From assembly GCA_963846885.1 (NCBI GenBank), contig CAWJXS010000020.1:434001-498000 (forward strand): a DNA stretch of 64,000 nucleotides, in the 5' to 3' direction. Source of the DNA: RPQJ01 sp963846885 (GTDB lineage Bacteria > Pseudomonadota > Gammaproteobacteria > Steroidobacterales > Steroidobacteraceae). The notes under the pieces are model-generated. The model saw only the letters and a program-made list of their open reading frames with translations. It was not told the origin of the DNA and did no database searches. Below are positions 37,309-46,382 of this stretch, piece after piece. Position numbers and translations under genes: made by a program. The number at the start of each line of letters is the position of its first letter. The first letter of the stretch is position 1.

Positions 37309-39624
37309 GTGCGCCTGCGCAGTTGCATCGCCGCGATCCTGCTGCTGTCAGCCGGGACGCACGCGCTGGCCGCGCAAGGCCCTGAGGCGTCAGCCGCCGA
37401 ACCGTTCGCGGAAGCGATCGTCGAACTGCACATCAACCAGCAACCTGCGGCCACGACCCTGGTCGTGCGGCGCGACGTCGACGGCACGTTGCTGCTGCGC
37501 GCTGCAGACCTGCCCGACCTGCGGCTCAAGGCGCCGTCGCGCGGCGTCAGGCTCGTGAATGGCGAGCGCTACTACCGCCTCGGCCCGGAAATGGACGCCG
37601 TGGTGGCATTCGACGAATCCACGATGACCGGCCACGTCACGCTGCCCGCGAAAGCGTTCTTGCCCACGCAGCGCGCCACCACGGCAGCGGACGCGCCGCG
37701 CGCGACGCGCACGGGACCGGGCGGCTTCATCAACTATGACGTCTCGGCCGAGCAGGTGAACGGCCGCAGGCAGGGCGGCGGCTTCGTGGAACTGGGCCTG
37801 TTCGGCAACCAGGGCGTGCTGACCAACACGATGGTCGCGCGCTACGGCGAAGATCTCGGCGACGTCGCCCGCCTCGATTCGACCTGGACCCGCGATTTTC
37901 CCGACCGCATGGCGACGCTGCGCGTGGGCGACTCGATTTCCACGCCGGGGCCGTGGGGCCGCGCCGTGCGCTTCGGCGGCCTGCAGTTCGGCACGAACTT
38001 CAGCACCCAGCCGATGCTCGTCACGACACCGCTGCTCGCGGCCCAGGGCGAGGCCGTCGTGCCCTCCACGGTGGACGTCTTCGTGAACGGCCGGCCGATC
38101 GCCAGCGAACAGGTGCCGCCGGGCCCTTTCTCGATCGACCGGCTGCCGGTGCTGACCGGCGGTGGGCAACTGCAGGTCGTGATCACGGACGCACTCGGGC
38201 GCCAGCAGGTGCTGACCCAGCCTTACTACTCGGGCACCTCGCTGCTGCGCGAGGACCTGGCCGAGTACTCGGTCGAACTCGGCAGCGTGCGCGAAGACTA
38301 CGGCTCGCGCAGCTTCGGCTACGGCGACCTGATCGGCGTCGCTTCGTATCGCCGCGGCCTGACCGACACGCTGACCGCGGGCACCCGCGCCGAAGCGCAG
38401 GCCAACGGCATCTATGCGCTCGGCGCCGACGCCGCCTGGCAGGCGGGCTACGTCGGCATCCTGACCGCGCAACTCGCGGCGGGCGGCGACGACGAGGGCG
38501 CCGGGTTCCTGTCCGGGGTGGGCGTCGAACACAGCGGCCAGCGCTTCAGCGTCTTCGCGCAGACCCAGTATGCGAGTCGCTCGTTCGTGCAGACCGGCAT
38601 GGCCGGGCTGCCCTACACGCCCCGCCAGCGGACGTTCGGCGGCCTCGGCTTCAATTTCGGCGCCTATGGCAACGCGCAGGTCGCCTACGGCCTGCAAAGC
38701 TACTACGACAGCGAAACGGTCAAGACCGTGGGCGTCAATTACTCCGTCGCCCTCGGCATGCTCGGGTATCTCGGCCTGTACGCGTCGCACACCACGGCGA
38801 CCGCAAGCGATACCAACGTGCTGCTGACGTGGACGCTCTCGCTCGGTGACCGCCGTACGGTGAGCACGTCGCTGCAGCAATCGTCCGCGCGCGAAGACTT
38901 CGGTGGCGGCTTCCAGGGCAACGTCACGTTGCAGCGGGACCTGCCGGCGGGCACCGGCCTCGGTTACCGGATGGCGCTGTCGACGGCGGACGAGCAGGAC
39001 GCCTACGTCGCTTACCAGGGCAGCGCAGGAACTGCATCGGTCGACTACTCGCGTCGCAACGGCGACTCCGGCGTGCGCGTCGGCGCCACCGGTGGACTCG
39101 CGATCACCGCCGCGGGCGTGATGCCGGCGCGGCAGTTGAACGAGAGTTTCGCGGTGGTGCAGGTGGCGGACTACGCGGGACTGACCGTCTATGCAGACAA
39201 CCAGCCGGTCGGCCGCACCGACAAGCATGGCCGCGTGCTGATCGAAGCACTGCGGCCGTACCAGCGCAACGAGATCAGCGTCGACCCGACCCAGGTGCCC
39301 ATGGACGGCAGCCTGTCGCAATCGGTGATCGGCGTGACTCCGGCGTATCGCAGCGGCGCCCTGGTGCGCTTTCCCGTGGAACGGGCCCTGGCCGCGACCA
39401 TGCGGGTCGTGCAGGCGAACGGGGAACCGGTGCCTGCCGGCGCCAGTGCCGATCTGGGCGCTGCGGCCTTCCCGGTCGCGCTCGACGGTCTGCTGTACGT
39501 GGAAGGATTGCGCGAGGCGACCCGCGTGCGGGTCTCCTGGCAGGGCGGCCAGTGCTCGTTTGAAGCGCGCCGTCCCGCCGGCAACGACCCGGTGCCCGAC
39601 CTGGGGAACGTGCCGTGCAAATAG
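37309..39624 (+). CDS. Outer-membrane fimbrial usher
   Basis: 771 residues, FimD/PapC-type, GTG start at 37309. After a signal peptide (about 1-25) come an N-terminal chaperone-binding domain, a large beta-barrel (repeated aromatic strands such as YVGILTAQLAAGGDD and GNAQVAYGLQSYYDSE) and a plug-like region with VDVFVNGRPIASEQVPPGPF. The C-terminal domain holds QGGQCSFEARRP with a cysteine near the end. It secretes and assembles the SCPU subunits. At 771 residues it is shorter than classical ushers, as usual in this sigma subclass. Confidence 0.88.
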   Translation: MRLRSCIAAILLLSAGTHALAAQGPEASAAEPFAEAIVELHINQQPAATTLVVRRDVDGTLLLRAADLPDLRLKAPSRGVRLVNGERYYRLGPEMDAVVAFDESTMTGHVTLPAKAFLPTQRATTAADAPRATRTGPGGFINYDVSAEQVNGRRQGGGFVELGLFGNQGVLTNTMVARYGEDLGDVARLDSTWTRDFPDRMATLRVGDSISTPGPWGRAVRFGGLQFGTNFSTQPMLVTTPLLAAQGEAVVPSTVDVFVNGRPIASEQVPPGPFSIDRLPVLTGGGQLQVVITDALGRQQVLTQPYYSGTSLLREDLAEYSVELGSVREDYGSRSFGYGDLIGVASYRRGLTDTLTAGTRAEAQANGIYALGADAAWQAGYVGILTAQLAAGGDDEGAGFLSGVGVEHSGQRFSVFAQTQYASRSFVQTGMAGLPYTPRQRTFGGLGFNFGAYGNAQVAYGLQSYYDSETVKTVGVNYSVALGMLGYLGLYASHTTATASDTNVLLTWTLSLGDRRTVSTSLQQSSAREDFGGGFQGNVTLQRDLPAGTGLGYRMALSTADEQDAYVAYQGSAGTASVDYSRRNGDSGVRVGATGGLAITAAGVMPARQLNESFAVVQVADYAGLTVYADNQPVGRTDKHGRVLIEALRPYQRNEISVDPTQVPMDGSLSQSVIGVTPAYRSGALVRFPVERALAATMRVVQANGEPVPAGASADLGAAAFPVALDGLLYVEGLREATRVRVSWQGGQCSFEARRPAGNDPVPDLGNVPCK

Positions 39625-40157
39625 CGCGCGCCTCACCGACGGACTCGAGCGGCAGGATCCTGCGACGGCGGACGTGGCTCATGGCCGCGTTCGCCCTTTT
39701 GCTTTGCGCCGCCGCGGGCAAGTCGCATGCGGCTGCGGACTGCGCCATCGCGGCCGTCAGCCTGAACTTCGGCGCATACGACCCGGCCGCCACTCTGGCT
39801 GACGACTCCGTGGGCACGGTCACCGTCACGTGCCGCCACGTCTCGGGCGGCGCGGAACGCGTCAGTTACTCGGTGAGCCTCTCGAACGGCCTGTCTGGAA
39901 CCAGTGCGGCCACACGCGCAATGGGCGCCGGGGCGGCACGCCTCGGGTACAACGTGTTCACGGATCCGGCCCGCACCCAGGTCTGGGGCAACGGCGCGGG
40001 CGGTACGGTGATTGCGTCGGGGTCGATGACCGTAGGCCCCGGCGTGGGCAACGGCACCAAGACGTTCGTGCACAGTGTTTACGGCCGCATCCCGCAATTG
40101 CAGGACGCGGCGCCGGGCACCTACAACGACACGATGGTCCTGACGCTGGTCTTCTGA
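39615..40157 (+). CDS. Spore-coat-U-domain protein, second fimbrial subunit
   Basis: 180 residues. The GTG at 39615 overlaps the usher's last codons. A signal peptide (about 1-41, cleavage near SHAAAD) is followed by a SCPU domain: CAIAAVSLNFGAYDP, VTVTCRHVSGGAERVSYSVSLSNG, YNVFTDPARTQVWG and YNDTMVLTLVF. Likely the tip or anchoring subunit, since it follows the usher. It is convergent with a small gene, one base apart. Confidence 0.85.
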   Translation: MQIARASPTDSSGRILRRRTWLMAAFALLLCAAAGKSHAAADCAIAAVSLNFGAYDPAATLADDSVGTVTVTCRHVSGGAERVSYSVSLSNGLSGTSAATRAMGAGAARLGYNVFTDPARTQVWGNGAGGTVIASGSMTVGPGVGNGTKTFVHSVYGRIPQLQDAAPGTYNDTMVLTLVF

Positions 40158-40158
40158 C

Positions 40159-40590
40159 TCAGCGAATCAGTGCAGCGACCTGCACCGGCAGCGCGTACTC
40201 GCCAGGGCTTGCGCCTGCACTCAGCCAGAGCCGGTAGCTCAGGGTGAAATTGCGTGCGTGCGGCTGCGCAACCTCGAGGCTCGACTCGGCCATCTGCAGC
40301 GGAGCCTGCAAACCCGCGATATCGACCCGGTCCGTGAGACCGACGCGCGGATTGAGCTGCAGGACCAGGCGCTCGGGTTCGTTCGTGACGACCGTGTAGC
40401 GCCGGGAAACGTCCCGGTAGCCACGTTGGATGTCCGCCGCGGAGATGGCTACCGGCGAGTCATCGGACTGCAGGCGAACATGGGGCAGTACCTGCGCCGA
40501 AACCTGCAGCAGGGCCGTCGCCGAGTCTGCCCGCGCGGCGTCCAGGGGGAGCGTCGCGATGAGAGCCAGGGCCAGCCATAGGGATCGCAT
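40159..40590 (-). CDS. Putative secreted protein of unknown function
   Basis: 143 residues from the ATG at 40590 (MRSLWLALALIATLP). A signal peptide ends near ARADS. The remainder has no recognised domain; it is beta-rich in look (VLQLNPRVGLTDRVDIAG, NFTLSYRLWLSAGASPGEYALPVQV), which recalls fimbrial or pseudopilus-type proteins. It converges with the SCPU operon and may be related to it, but that is only a guess from position. Confidence 0.55.
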   Translation of the reverse strand: MRSLWLALALIATLPLDAARADSATALLQVSAQVLPHVRLQSDDSPVAISAADIQRGYRDVSRRYTVVTNEPERLVLQLNPRVGLTDRVDIAGLQAPLQMAESSLEVAQPHARNFTLSYRLWLSAGASPGEYALPVQVAALIR

Positions 40591-40889
40591 GATCACCGCC
40601 GACTCGGACCGGGGGACCGCCCGCGCGGACCGGCCCGTTGCATGGGCACCATCAGACCGCCAGGGGCACCGCGCAGGCATCAGGTCTAATCGCTAATACA
40701 CGTGAATCGGGTCACGTTTTGAAGCTAAACCCTGCCGGGCCGCTTGCGCAACAGGCTTTGGCATGGATGGAACCAGGTTGGCGCAGGATGCGCGCCTGAC
40801 GGCGTGGCACCGGCCACGCGGAAATGCGGGTTGCGCGCCCTCGCAGAACGGCTAAAGTCGCGTTCCGTCTCAGGAATACAGGGTTCTAC
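40591..40889. promoter_or_regulatory. Divergent intergenic region with an 18-base palindrome
   Basis: The region separates two divergent genes. At 40700-40717 it contains the palindrome ACGTGA-N6-TCACGT, two perfect 6-base arms, a plausible dimeric repressor or activator site. The neighbourhood is A+T-rich compared with the surroundings (CTAATCGCTAATACA just before it). Which gene it controls is unclear: it lies 110 bases from the minus-strand gene and 173 from the plus-strand one. No promoter hexamer was assigned. Confidence 0.35.
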
Positions 40890-42709
40890 GTGACCGTCCC
40901 GCCGACCGATACGGCCAATCCGGACTACTTTCACCGGGTAGTGGATTGCCAGTGGGCCTGCCCGGCCCACACCGACGTCCCCGAGTACATCCGCCTCATC
41001 GCACTCGGGCAGTTTTCCGACGCCTACATCGTCAACCGCGAGTCCAACGTGTTCCCGGGCATCCTGGGCCGCGTCTGCGACCGTCCCTGCGAGCCGGCCT
41101 GCCGGCGCGGGCGGGTCGAGGACAAGCCGGTCGCGATCTGCCGCCTGAAGCGCGTGGCCGCGGACCACAAGGACGACATCTCGTCCCGGTTGCCGGTGAT
41201 CCCTGCGCAGAAGAACGGCAAGAAGGTGGCCTGCATCGGCGCGGGCCCCGCCTCGCTCACGGTCGCCAACGACCTGCTGCCGCTCGGCTACGAAGTCGTG
41301 ATCTTCGAGCAGTGGGACAAGCCGGGCGGCCTGATGCGCACGAACATCCCGGCGTTCCGCCTGCCGGAAACGGTGCTGGCCGAAGAAATCGGCTACATCG
41401 AGCAGATGGGCGCGCAGATCCGCTACAACTCGCGCATCGACAGCATGCGCAAGCTGCTCGAGACGGGCGGTTTCGACGCGGTGTTCGTCGGCAGCGGCGC
41501 GCCCAAGGGCAAGGAGCTCAAGCTCCCCGGCCGCGCCGAAGGCGGCGCCAACATCCACATCGGCATCAACTGGCTCGAGTCGGTGGCGTTCAAGCACCTC
41601 GACAAGATCGGCGAGAAGGTGCTGATCATCGGCGTCGGCAACACCGCCATGGACTGCTGCCGCTCCTCGCTGCGCCTCGGCGCGAAGCGAAGTGAAGGTC
41701 ATGGCGCGCAAGCCGCGCCAGTTCTTCAAGGCCTCGGAGTGGGAGCTCGAGGACGCCGAGAGCGAGAACGTCGACATCGTCGTCAACCACTCGCCGAAGG
41801 CGTTCGTGGTCGAGAACGGCAAGCTCAAGGGCATGCTGTTCGAGCAGATGGAATACGACTTCGACGCCAGGGGCCGCATCACGGCCGAGCGCGTCACGGG
41901 CGAGACGTTCATCGCCGCGGACGACGTGATCCTGGCGATCGGCCAGGAAAACGCGTTCCCCTGGATCGAGAACGACCTCGGGATCGAGTTCGACAAGTGG
42001 CACGTGCCGGTCGTCGACGTGAAGACGCACCAGTCGACGCGTCCCGAGGTGTTCTTCGGCGGCGACGCCGCTTTCGGCCCGAAGAACATCATCTGGGCCG
42101 TCGAGCACGGCCACCAGGCCGCCATCTCGATCCACAACCACTGCCAGCGACCAGCCGGTCACGAACCGCCTGCCGCCCACGCTGAACCTCTCGTCGCGCA
42201 AGATGGGCCTGCACGAGTGGTCGTACAAGAACGACTACAACCCGGTCGAGCGGCGGCTCGTGCCGCACGTGAGCCTGGTCGAGCGCTTCAAGAAGATCAG
42301 CATCGAGGTCGAGCTCGGTTTCGACGCCGAGCAGGCGGCGAAGGAAGTCGAGCGCTGCCTCAACTGCGACATCCAGACGGTGTTCGAGGCCAAGGCGTGC
42401 ATCGAATGCGACGCCTGCATCGACATCTGCCCGACCGACTGCCTGACGATCACCCAGAACGGCGAGGAAGCCGAGCTGTCGCAGCGCCTGAAGGCGCCGC
42501 GCAAGCACCCGCACGAACCGCTCTTCGTCTCCGCGCCGCTCAAGCACACGGGCCGCGTCATGGTGAAGGACGAAGACCTCTGCGTGCACTGCGGACTCTG
42601 CGCCGAGCGCTGCCCCACGGCGGCCTGGGACATGCAGAAGTCGACGATCAACCTGCCCCACGCGAACGACCACCAATGGCCCAGCCCCACGCAACGCAAG
42701 ACCGCGTAA
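40890..42709 (+). CDS. FAD-dependent oxidoreductase (GltD-like) with C-terminal ferredoxin domain, two frameshifts
   Basis: About 605 residues when one extra base near 41687 and one near 42150 are removed. The N-terminus carries an iron-sulfur site CEPACRRG, then a FAD motif GAGPASLTVAND, an NAD(P) motif GVGNTAMDCC and a FGGDAAFGPKN segment typical of the GltD/PreT family. The C-terminus (42380-42620) has two [4Fe-4S] sites, CIECDACIDICPTDC and CVHCGLCAERCP. It would pass electrons between NAD(P)H and the KorAB enzyme encoded next. GTG start at 40890, with AGGG about six bases upstream. It overlaps korA by 34 bases. Confidence 0.8.
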
Positions 42710-44517
42710 ACGACTTCGTCATCAAGCTCGCCAACGTGAATGGCACCGGCTCCGCCAGTGCCAACACGATGCTGATGAAGTCCATCTTCCGGATGGGCGT
42801 GCCCGTCATGGGGAAGAACTACTTCCCGTCCAACATCCAGGGCCTGCCGACCTGGTATGAAATCCGCGTCACCAAGGACGCGTACGTCGCCCGTTCCGGG
42901 CGCGTCGACATCATGGTCGCGATGAACGCCGAGACGTACCAGAAGGACGTGCGCGAAGTCAGCCCGGGCGGCTTCCTGATTTACGACTCGACGTGGCCCC
43001 GCTCCGCAGTGCTCGCGCGCGACGACATCACGATCCTGGGCGCGCCGCTCGCGAAGATGTGCAACGAGAACTTCGTCGGCGTGCGCAACCGCATCCTGAT
43101 GAAGAACGTCGTGTACCTCGGCCTGCTCGCGGCCCTGCTCGAGATCGACGTCGAGGTCATCCGCCAGCTGCTGAACGAGAGCTACGCGAAGAAGCCGGCG
43201 CTGGTCGAAGCCAACATGAAGGCCGTGCAGCTCGGCTACGACTATGCGAAGCAGCACCTGCCCTGCCCGCTGCCCCTGCGCATCCAGCGCATGGACAAGA
43301 CCAAGGGCAACATCATGATCGACGGCAACACGGCCGCCGGCCTCGGCGCCGTATATGCCGGCGCGACGGTCGGGCCGTGGTATCCGATCACGCCCTCGAC
43401 GTCGTTGATGGACGCGTTCAAGACGTTCTGCGCGAAAGTGCGCGTCGACCCGGACACCGGGGAAAACCGCTACGCGGTGATCCAGGCCGAGGACGAACTC
43501 GCGGCCATCGGCATGGTGCTCGGCGCCAACTGGAACGGCGCGCGGGCCTTCACCGCGACCAGCGGCCCCGGCATTTCGCTGATGAGCGAGTTCATCGGGC
43601 TCGCCTATTACGCCGAGGTTCCGGCCGTCATCGTCGACGTGCAGCGCGTCGGCCCGTCCACGGGCATGCCGACACGCACCCAGCAGTGCGACATCCTGAT
43701 GTGCGCGTACGCCTCGCACGGCGACACCAAGCACGTGCTGCTGTTCCCGTCGAACCCGGAGGAATGCTTCTACATGATGGTGCAGGCGTTCGACCTCGCC
43801 GAGCGCCTGCAAACCCCGGTGTTCGTGATGTCGGATCTCGACATCGGCATGAACGACTGGATGTGCCCAGAGCTCAAGTGGGACGACGCGTATCGTCCGG
43901 ACCGCGGCAAGGTCCTGACGAAGGAAGAGATCGAGGCGCTGCCGAAGTTCCATCGTTACCTGGACAAGGATGACGACGGCATCCCGGCCCGCACGCTGCC
44001 CGGCGTAACGCCCAAGGGCGCGTACTTCACCCGCGGCTCGGGCCACAACCAGTACGGCGGTTACACCGAGGATTCCGCGGAGTACCAGGTGGTCATGGAG
44101 CGCCTGCTGCGAAAGTTCAAGCAGGCGAAGACGCTGGTGCCGGCACCGGTCATCGAAGCGACGGGCACCAGCGACATCGGTCTCGTTGCCGTCGGCAGCA
44201 GCCGCGGCGCCGTAAACGAGGCACGCGACATCCTGGCCAAGCGTGGCATCCCCATCGACTACATGCGCATCAAGGCTTTCCCTTTCACGAAGGAAGTCGA
44301 GGCCTTCATGGCGTCGCACGACAAGATCTTCGTGGTCGAGCAGAACCGGGACGCGCAGCTGCGCTCGCTGCTCACGCTCGAAACCGACGTGCCCAAGTCG
44401 AAGCTGCACTCCATCCTGCATTACAGCGGGCTGCCGATGACCTCGAAGGAGATCGTCGAAGCCGTGATCGCGGAACTGGGCGACGCGAAGCGCGCGAGCC
44501 TCGCCGCCGCGAAGTAG
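42676..44517 (+). CDS. korA: 2-oxoacid:acceptor oxidoreductase, alpha subunit
   Basis: 613 residues, a fusion of gamma-type (about 15-200) and alpha-type (about 215-600) domains of 2-oxoacid:ferredoxin oxidoreductases: NGTGSASANTML, GNTAAGLGAVYAG, WYPITPSTSLMD, TSGPGISLMSEFIGLA and QRVGPSTGMPTRTQQCD. With KorB it catalyses oxidative decarboxylation of a 2-oxoacid (2-oxoglutarate likely) to the acyl-CoA, reducing ferredoxin. Start ATG at 42676. Substrate specificity cannot be fixed; the korA symbol follows family use. Confidence 0.9.
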   Translation: MAQPHATQDRVNDFVIKLANVNGTGSASANTMLMKSIFRMGVPVMGKNYFPSNIQGLPTWYEIRVTKDAYVARSGRVDIMVAMNAETYQKDVREVSPGGFLIYDSTWPRSAVLARDDITILGAPLAKMCNENFVGVRNRILMKNVVYLGLLAALLEIDVEVIRQLLNESYAKKPALVEANMKAVQLGYDYAKQHLPCPLPLRIQRMDKTKGNIMIDGNTAAGLGAVYAGATVGPWYPITPSTSLMDAFKTFCAKVRVDPDTGENRYAVIQAEDELAAIGMVLGANWNGARAFTATSGPGISLMSEFIGLAYYAEVPAVIVDVQRVGPSTGMPTRTQQCDILMCAYASHGDTKHVLLFPSNPEECFYMMVQAFDLAERLQTPVFVMSDLDIGMNDWMCPELKWDDAYRPDRGKVLTKEEIEALPKFHRYLDKDDDGIPARTLPGVTPKGAYFTRGSGHNQYGGYTEDSAEYQVVMERLLRKFKQAKTLVPAPVIEATGTSDIGLVAVGSSRGAVNEARDILAKRGIPIDYMRIKAFPFTKEVEAFMASHDKIFVVEQNRDAQLRSLLTLETDVPKSKLHSILHYSGLPMTSKEIVEAVIAELGDAKRASLAAAK

Positions 44518-44593
44518 TGAATAGTGATCACTGCACCGGACTGCGACGCCACGCCTCCGACTAACCCCTAACCCCTATCCCCTAACCCCTAAA
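44518..44593. repeat. Heptamer-rich intergenic element with CCCCTAA repeats (copy B)
   Basis: The 76-base korA-korB gap ends in tandem TAACCCC/TATCCCC units at about 44563-44592, running right into the korB ATG. It begins with GTGAATAGTGATCACT-like sequence. Read in reverse it has AGTCGGAG and GTCGCAG, shared with the element at 6923-7023. No ribosome-binding site is visible before korB. The tract is a short simple-sequence repeat, so its copy number may vary. Confidence 0.6.
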
Positions 44594-45652
44594 ATGTCTT
44601 TCATCAACAAACCGAAAGTCCGCCACCCGGATCTGCCGAAGAACGCACTCGGCCTGACGCGCCGCGACTACGAAGGCGCGATGTCGACGCTGTGCGCGGG
44701 CTGCGGTCACGACTCGGTCACGGCCTCGATCATCCAGGCGATCTGGGAGTTGGGCCTGCGCCCTGAACAGCTCGCGAAGCTGTCGGGCATCGGCTGCTCC
44801 TCGAAGACCACGGCCTACTTCGCCAGCGGCGCGCACGGCTTCAACGGGGTGCACGGGCGCATGCCGTCGATTGCCACCGGTGCGAACGCCGCGAACAAGG
44901 ACCTGCACTACATCGGCGTCTCCGGCGACGGCGATTCGCTCTCGATCGGTTTCGGCCAGTTCGCGCACGCGATCCGTCGCAACGTGAACATGCTGTACAT
45001 CTGCGAGAACAACGGCGTGTACGGCCTGACCAAGGGGCAGTTCTCGGCGTCCGCCGACATCGGCACCAAGTCGAAGAAGGGCGAGGAAAACCAGCAGGCA
45101 CCGGTCGATCCCTGCCTCGCCGCCCTCAGTCTCGGCGGCACGTTCATCGCGCGCAGCTTCTCGGGCGACCGTGAACAGCTGGTGCCGCTGATCAAGGCGG
45201 GCTTGACGCACAAGGGCTTCGCGATGATCGACGTGATCTCGCCGTGCGTGACCTTCAACGATCACGTCGGCTCGACCAAGAGCTACGAGTTCGCGCGCGA
45301 GCATTACGAGGAAGCGATCCACACGGATTACATCCCGGCGCGCCAGGAAATCACGGCGTCCTACGCGCCAGGCGAGGCCCTGCCGGTGAAAATGCACGAC
45401 GGCAGCCAGTTGCTGCTGCGCAAGCTCGACCAGGAGTACGACCCGACCCATCGCGGCAAGGCCTTCGAGTACCTGCGCACCAAGCTGCGCCAGGGCGAGC
45501 ACGTGACGGGCCTGATCTTCCTGTCGCCGGGTCACGATCCCGACATGCATGAGATGCTCAAGACCAGCGACGTGCCACTGAACCAGCAGCCGTACGAGAA
45601 GCTGCACCCGGGCGCGGCTGGGCTCGCGGGGATCCTCAAGCGGTACGGCTGA
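44594..45652 (+). CDS. korB: 2-oxoacid:acceptor oxidoreductase, beta subunit
   Basis: 352 residues. The thiamine-diphosphate site is seen as CAGCGHDSV, GVSGDGDSLSIG and ENNGVYGLTKGQ, and the GCSSK cysteine motif is present. It forms the catalytic core with KorA. The ATG at 44594 follows the CCCCTAA repeat tract directly and has no Shine-Dalgarno sequence. It lies 76 bases after korA on the same strand; co-transcription is likely. Confidence 0.93.
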   Translation: MSFINKPKVRHPDLPKNALGLTRRDYEGAMSTLCAGCGHDSVTASIIQAIWELGLRPEQLAKLSGIGCSSKTTAYFASGAHGFNGVHGRMPSIATGANAANKDLHYIGVSGDGDSLSIGFGQFAHAIRRNVNMLYICENNGVYGLTKGQFSASADIGTKSKKGEENQQAPVDPCLAALSLGGTFIARSFSGDREQLVPLIKAGLTHKGFAMIDVISPCVTFNDHVGSTKSYEFAREHYEEAIHTDYIPARQEITASYAPGEALPVKMHDGSQLLLRKLDQEYDPTHRGKAFEYLRTKLRQGEHVTGLIFLSPGHDPDMHEMLKTSDVPLNQQPYEKLHPGAAGLAGILKRYG

Positions 45653-45719
45653 CCTACGGACGCCTCCGCCGGGACGGGGGACTAGCCAGGGGGAGTTTCC
45701 GGATCATGACGCACGTCAC

Positions 45720-45747
45720 TTGGCCGGGTTGTCGCGGCACGTAGAAT
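45720..45747 (+). promoter_or_regulatory. Probable promoter of the DUF4124 gene (leaderless spacing)
   Basis: TTGGCC (45720-45725) and TAGAAT (45742-45747) are 16 bases apart, and the ATG at 45754 lies 6 bases past the -10. It repeats the arrangement seen before cysB and oxyR. No ribosome-binding site fits in the gap. Confidence 0.45.
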
Positions 45748-45753
45748 CCGCCC

Positions 45754-46374
45754 ATGACCCGAGCCTCAAGCCGTTTCCGCCCTGCGTCCGCTGCAAGCGC
45801 GACGCTGGCAGCCCTCTGGCTGCTGGGCGCGTGCGGCATCGCATCGGCGTCTTCGGCCGTCTACAAGTGGGTCGATGCGACGGGCATCACGCACCTTTCG
45901 TCGACCAAGCCGCCAGCGGGCGTGGCCTATGAGCGGGTCACGCTCGCCACGTCCCTGAAGTCGCCGAGCAGCCGGACGGGCACGGGTGGCGGCAGTGGAG
46001 CGACGCGGGTCGCAACGACGGCGTCGCCCGAGCAGTCGGCGCGGCGGGACGAGATGGTGACGTCGCTGCGCACGCGCGAGTGCGTCGTTGCGCTCGAAGC
46101 CATCGACCGCATGGGCAAGGGCGGCGAAGCCGTCGACCCGGCCGAGTTCCGGCGCCTGCAGCAGACCGCCGACCGCAATTGCAGCAAGGATTCCGTGACG
46201 CGCGGGCAGCAGGAAGAAATGGCCGCGCGCTTGCGGGTGGCCAAGGGCGACGTCTGCATCGACGCGCGCAACAAGCTTGCCGACATGCTCGAGCCCGGCC
46301 GTCGGCCGACGCGCGAGCAGCTCAAGGTGCAGCAGGAATTCATCGAGTCCCACTGCACGGCGCCCGTGCGCTGA
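45754..46374 (+). CDS. DUF4124-domain secreted protein
   Basis: 206 residues. A signal peptide (about 1-33, cleavage near ASASS) leads into a short DUF4124 domain, VYKWVDATGITHLSSTKPPAG, common in gammaproteobacterial envelope proteins. The remaining 140 residues are predicted helical (LRTRECVVALEAIDRM, FRRLQQTADRNCS, EQLKVQQEFIESHC) with several cysteines. Function unknown. It is followed eight bases later by a lipid-kinase-like gene. Confidence 0.75.
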   Translation: MTRASSRFRPASAASATLAALWLLGACGIASASSAVYKWVDATGITHLSSTKPPAGVAYERVTLATSLKSPSSRTGTGGGSGATRVATTASPEQSARRDEMVTSLRTRECVVALEAIDRMGKGGEAVDPAEFRRLQQTADRNCSKDSVTRGQQEEMAARLRVAKGDVCIDARNKLADMLEPGRRPTREQLKVQQEFIESHCTAPVR

Positions 46375-46382
46375 GCGACCCG

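Noticed and set aside
37390..39636. 748-codon minus-strand open frame opposite the usher
   Set aside because: It mirrors the usher codon phase with typical G+C-rich shadow composition; no signal peptide or domain.
44563..44592. Telomere-like CCCCTAA repeats as a sign of a linear replicon end
   Set aside because: The tract is only four to five units, internal and directly before a gene; it fits a short simple-sequence repeat.
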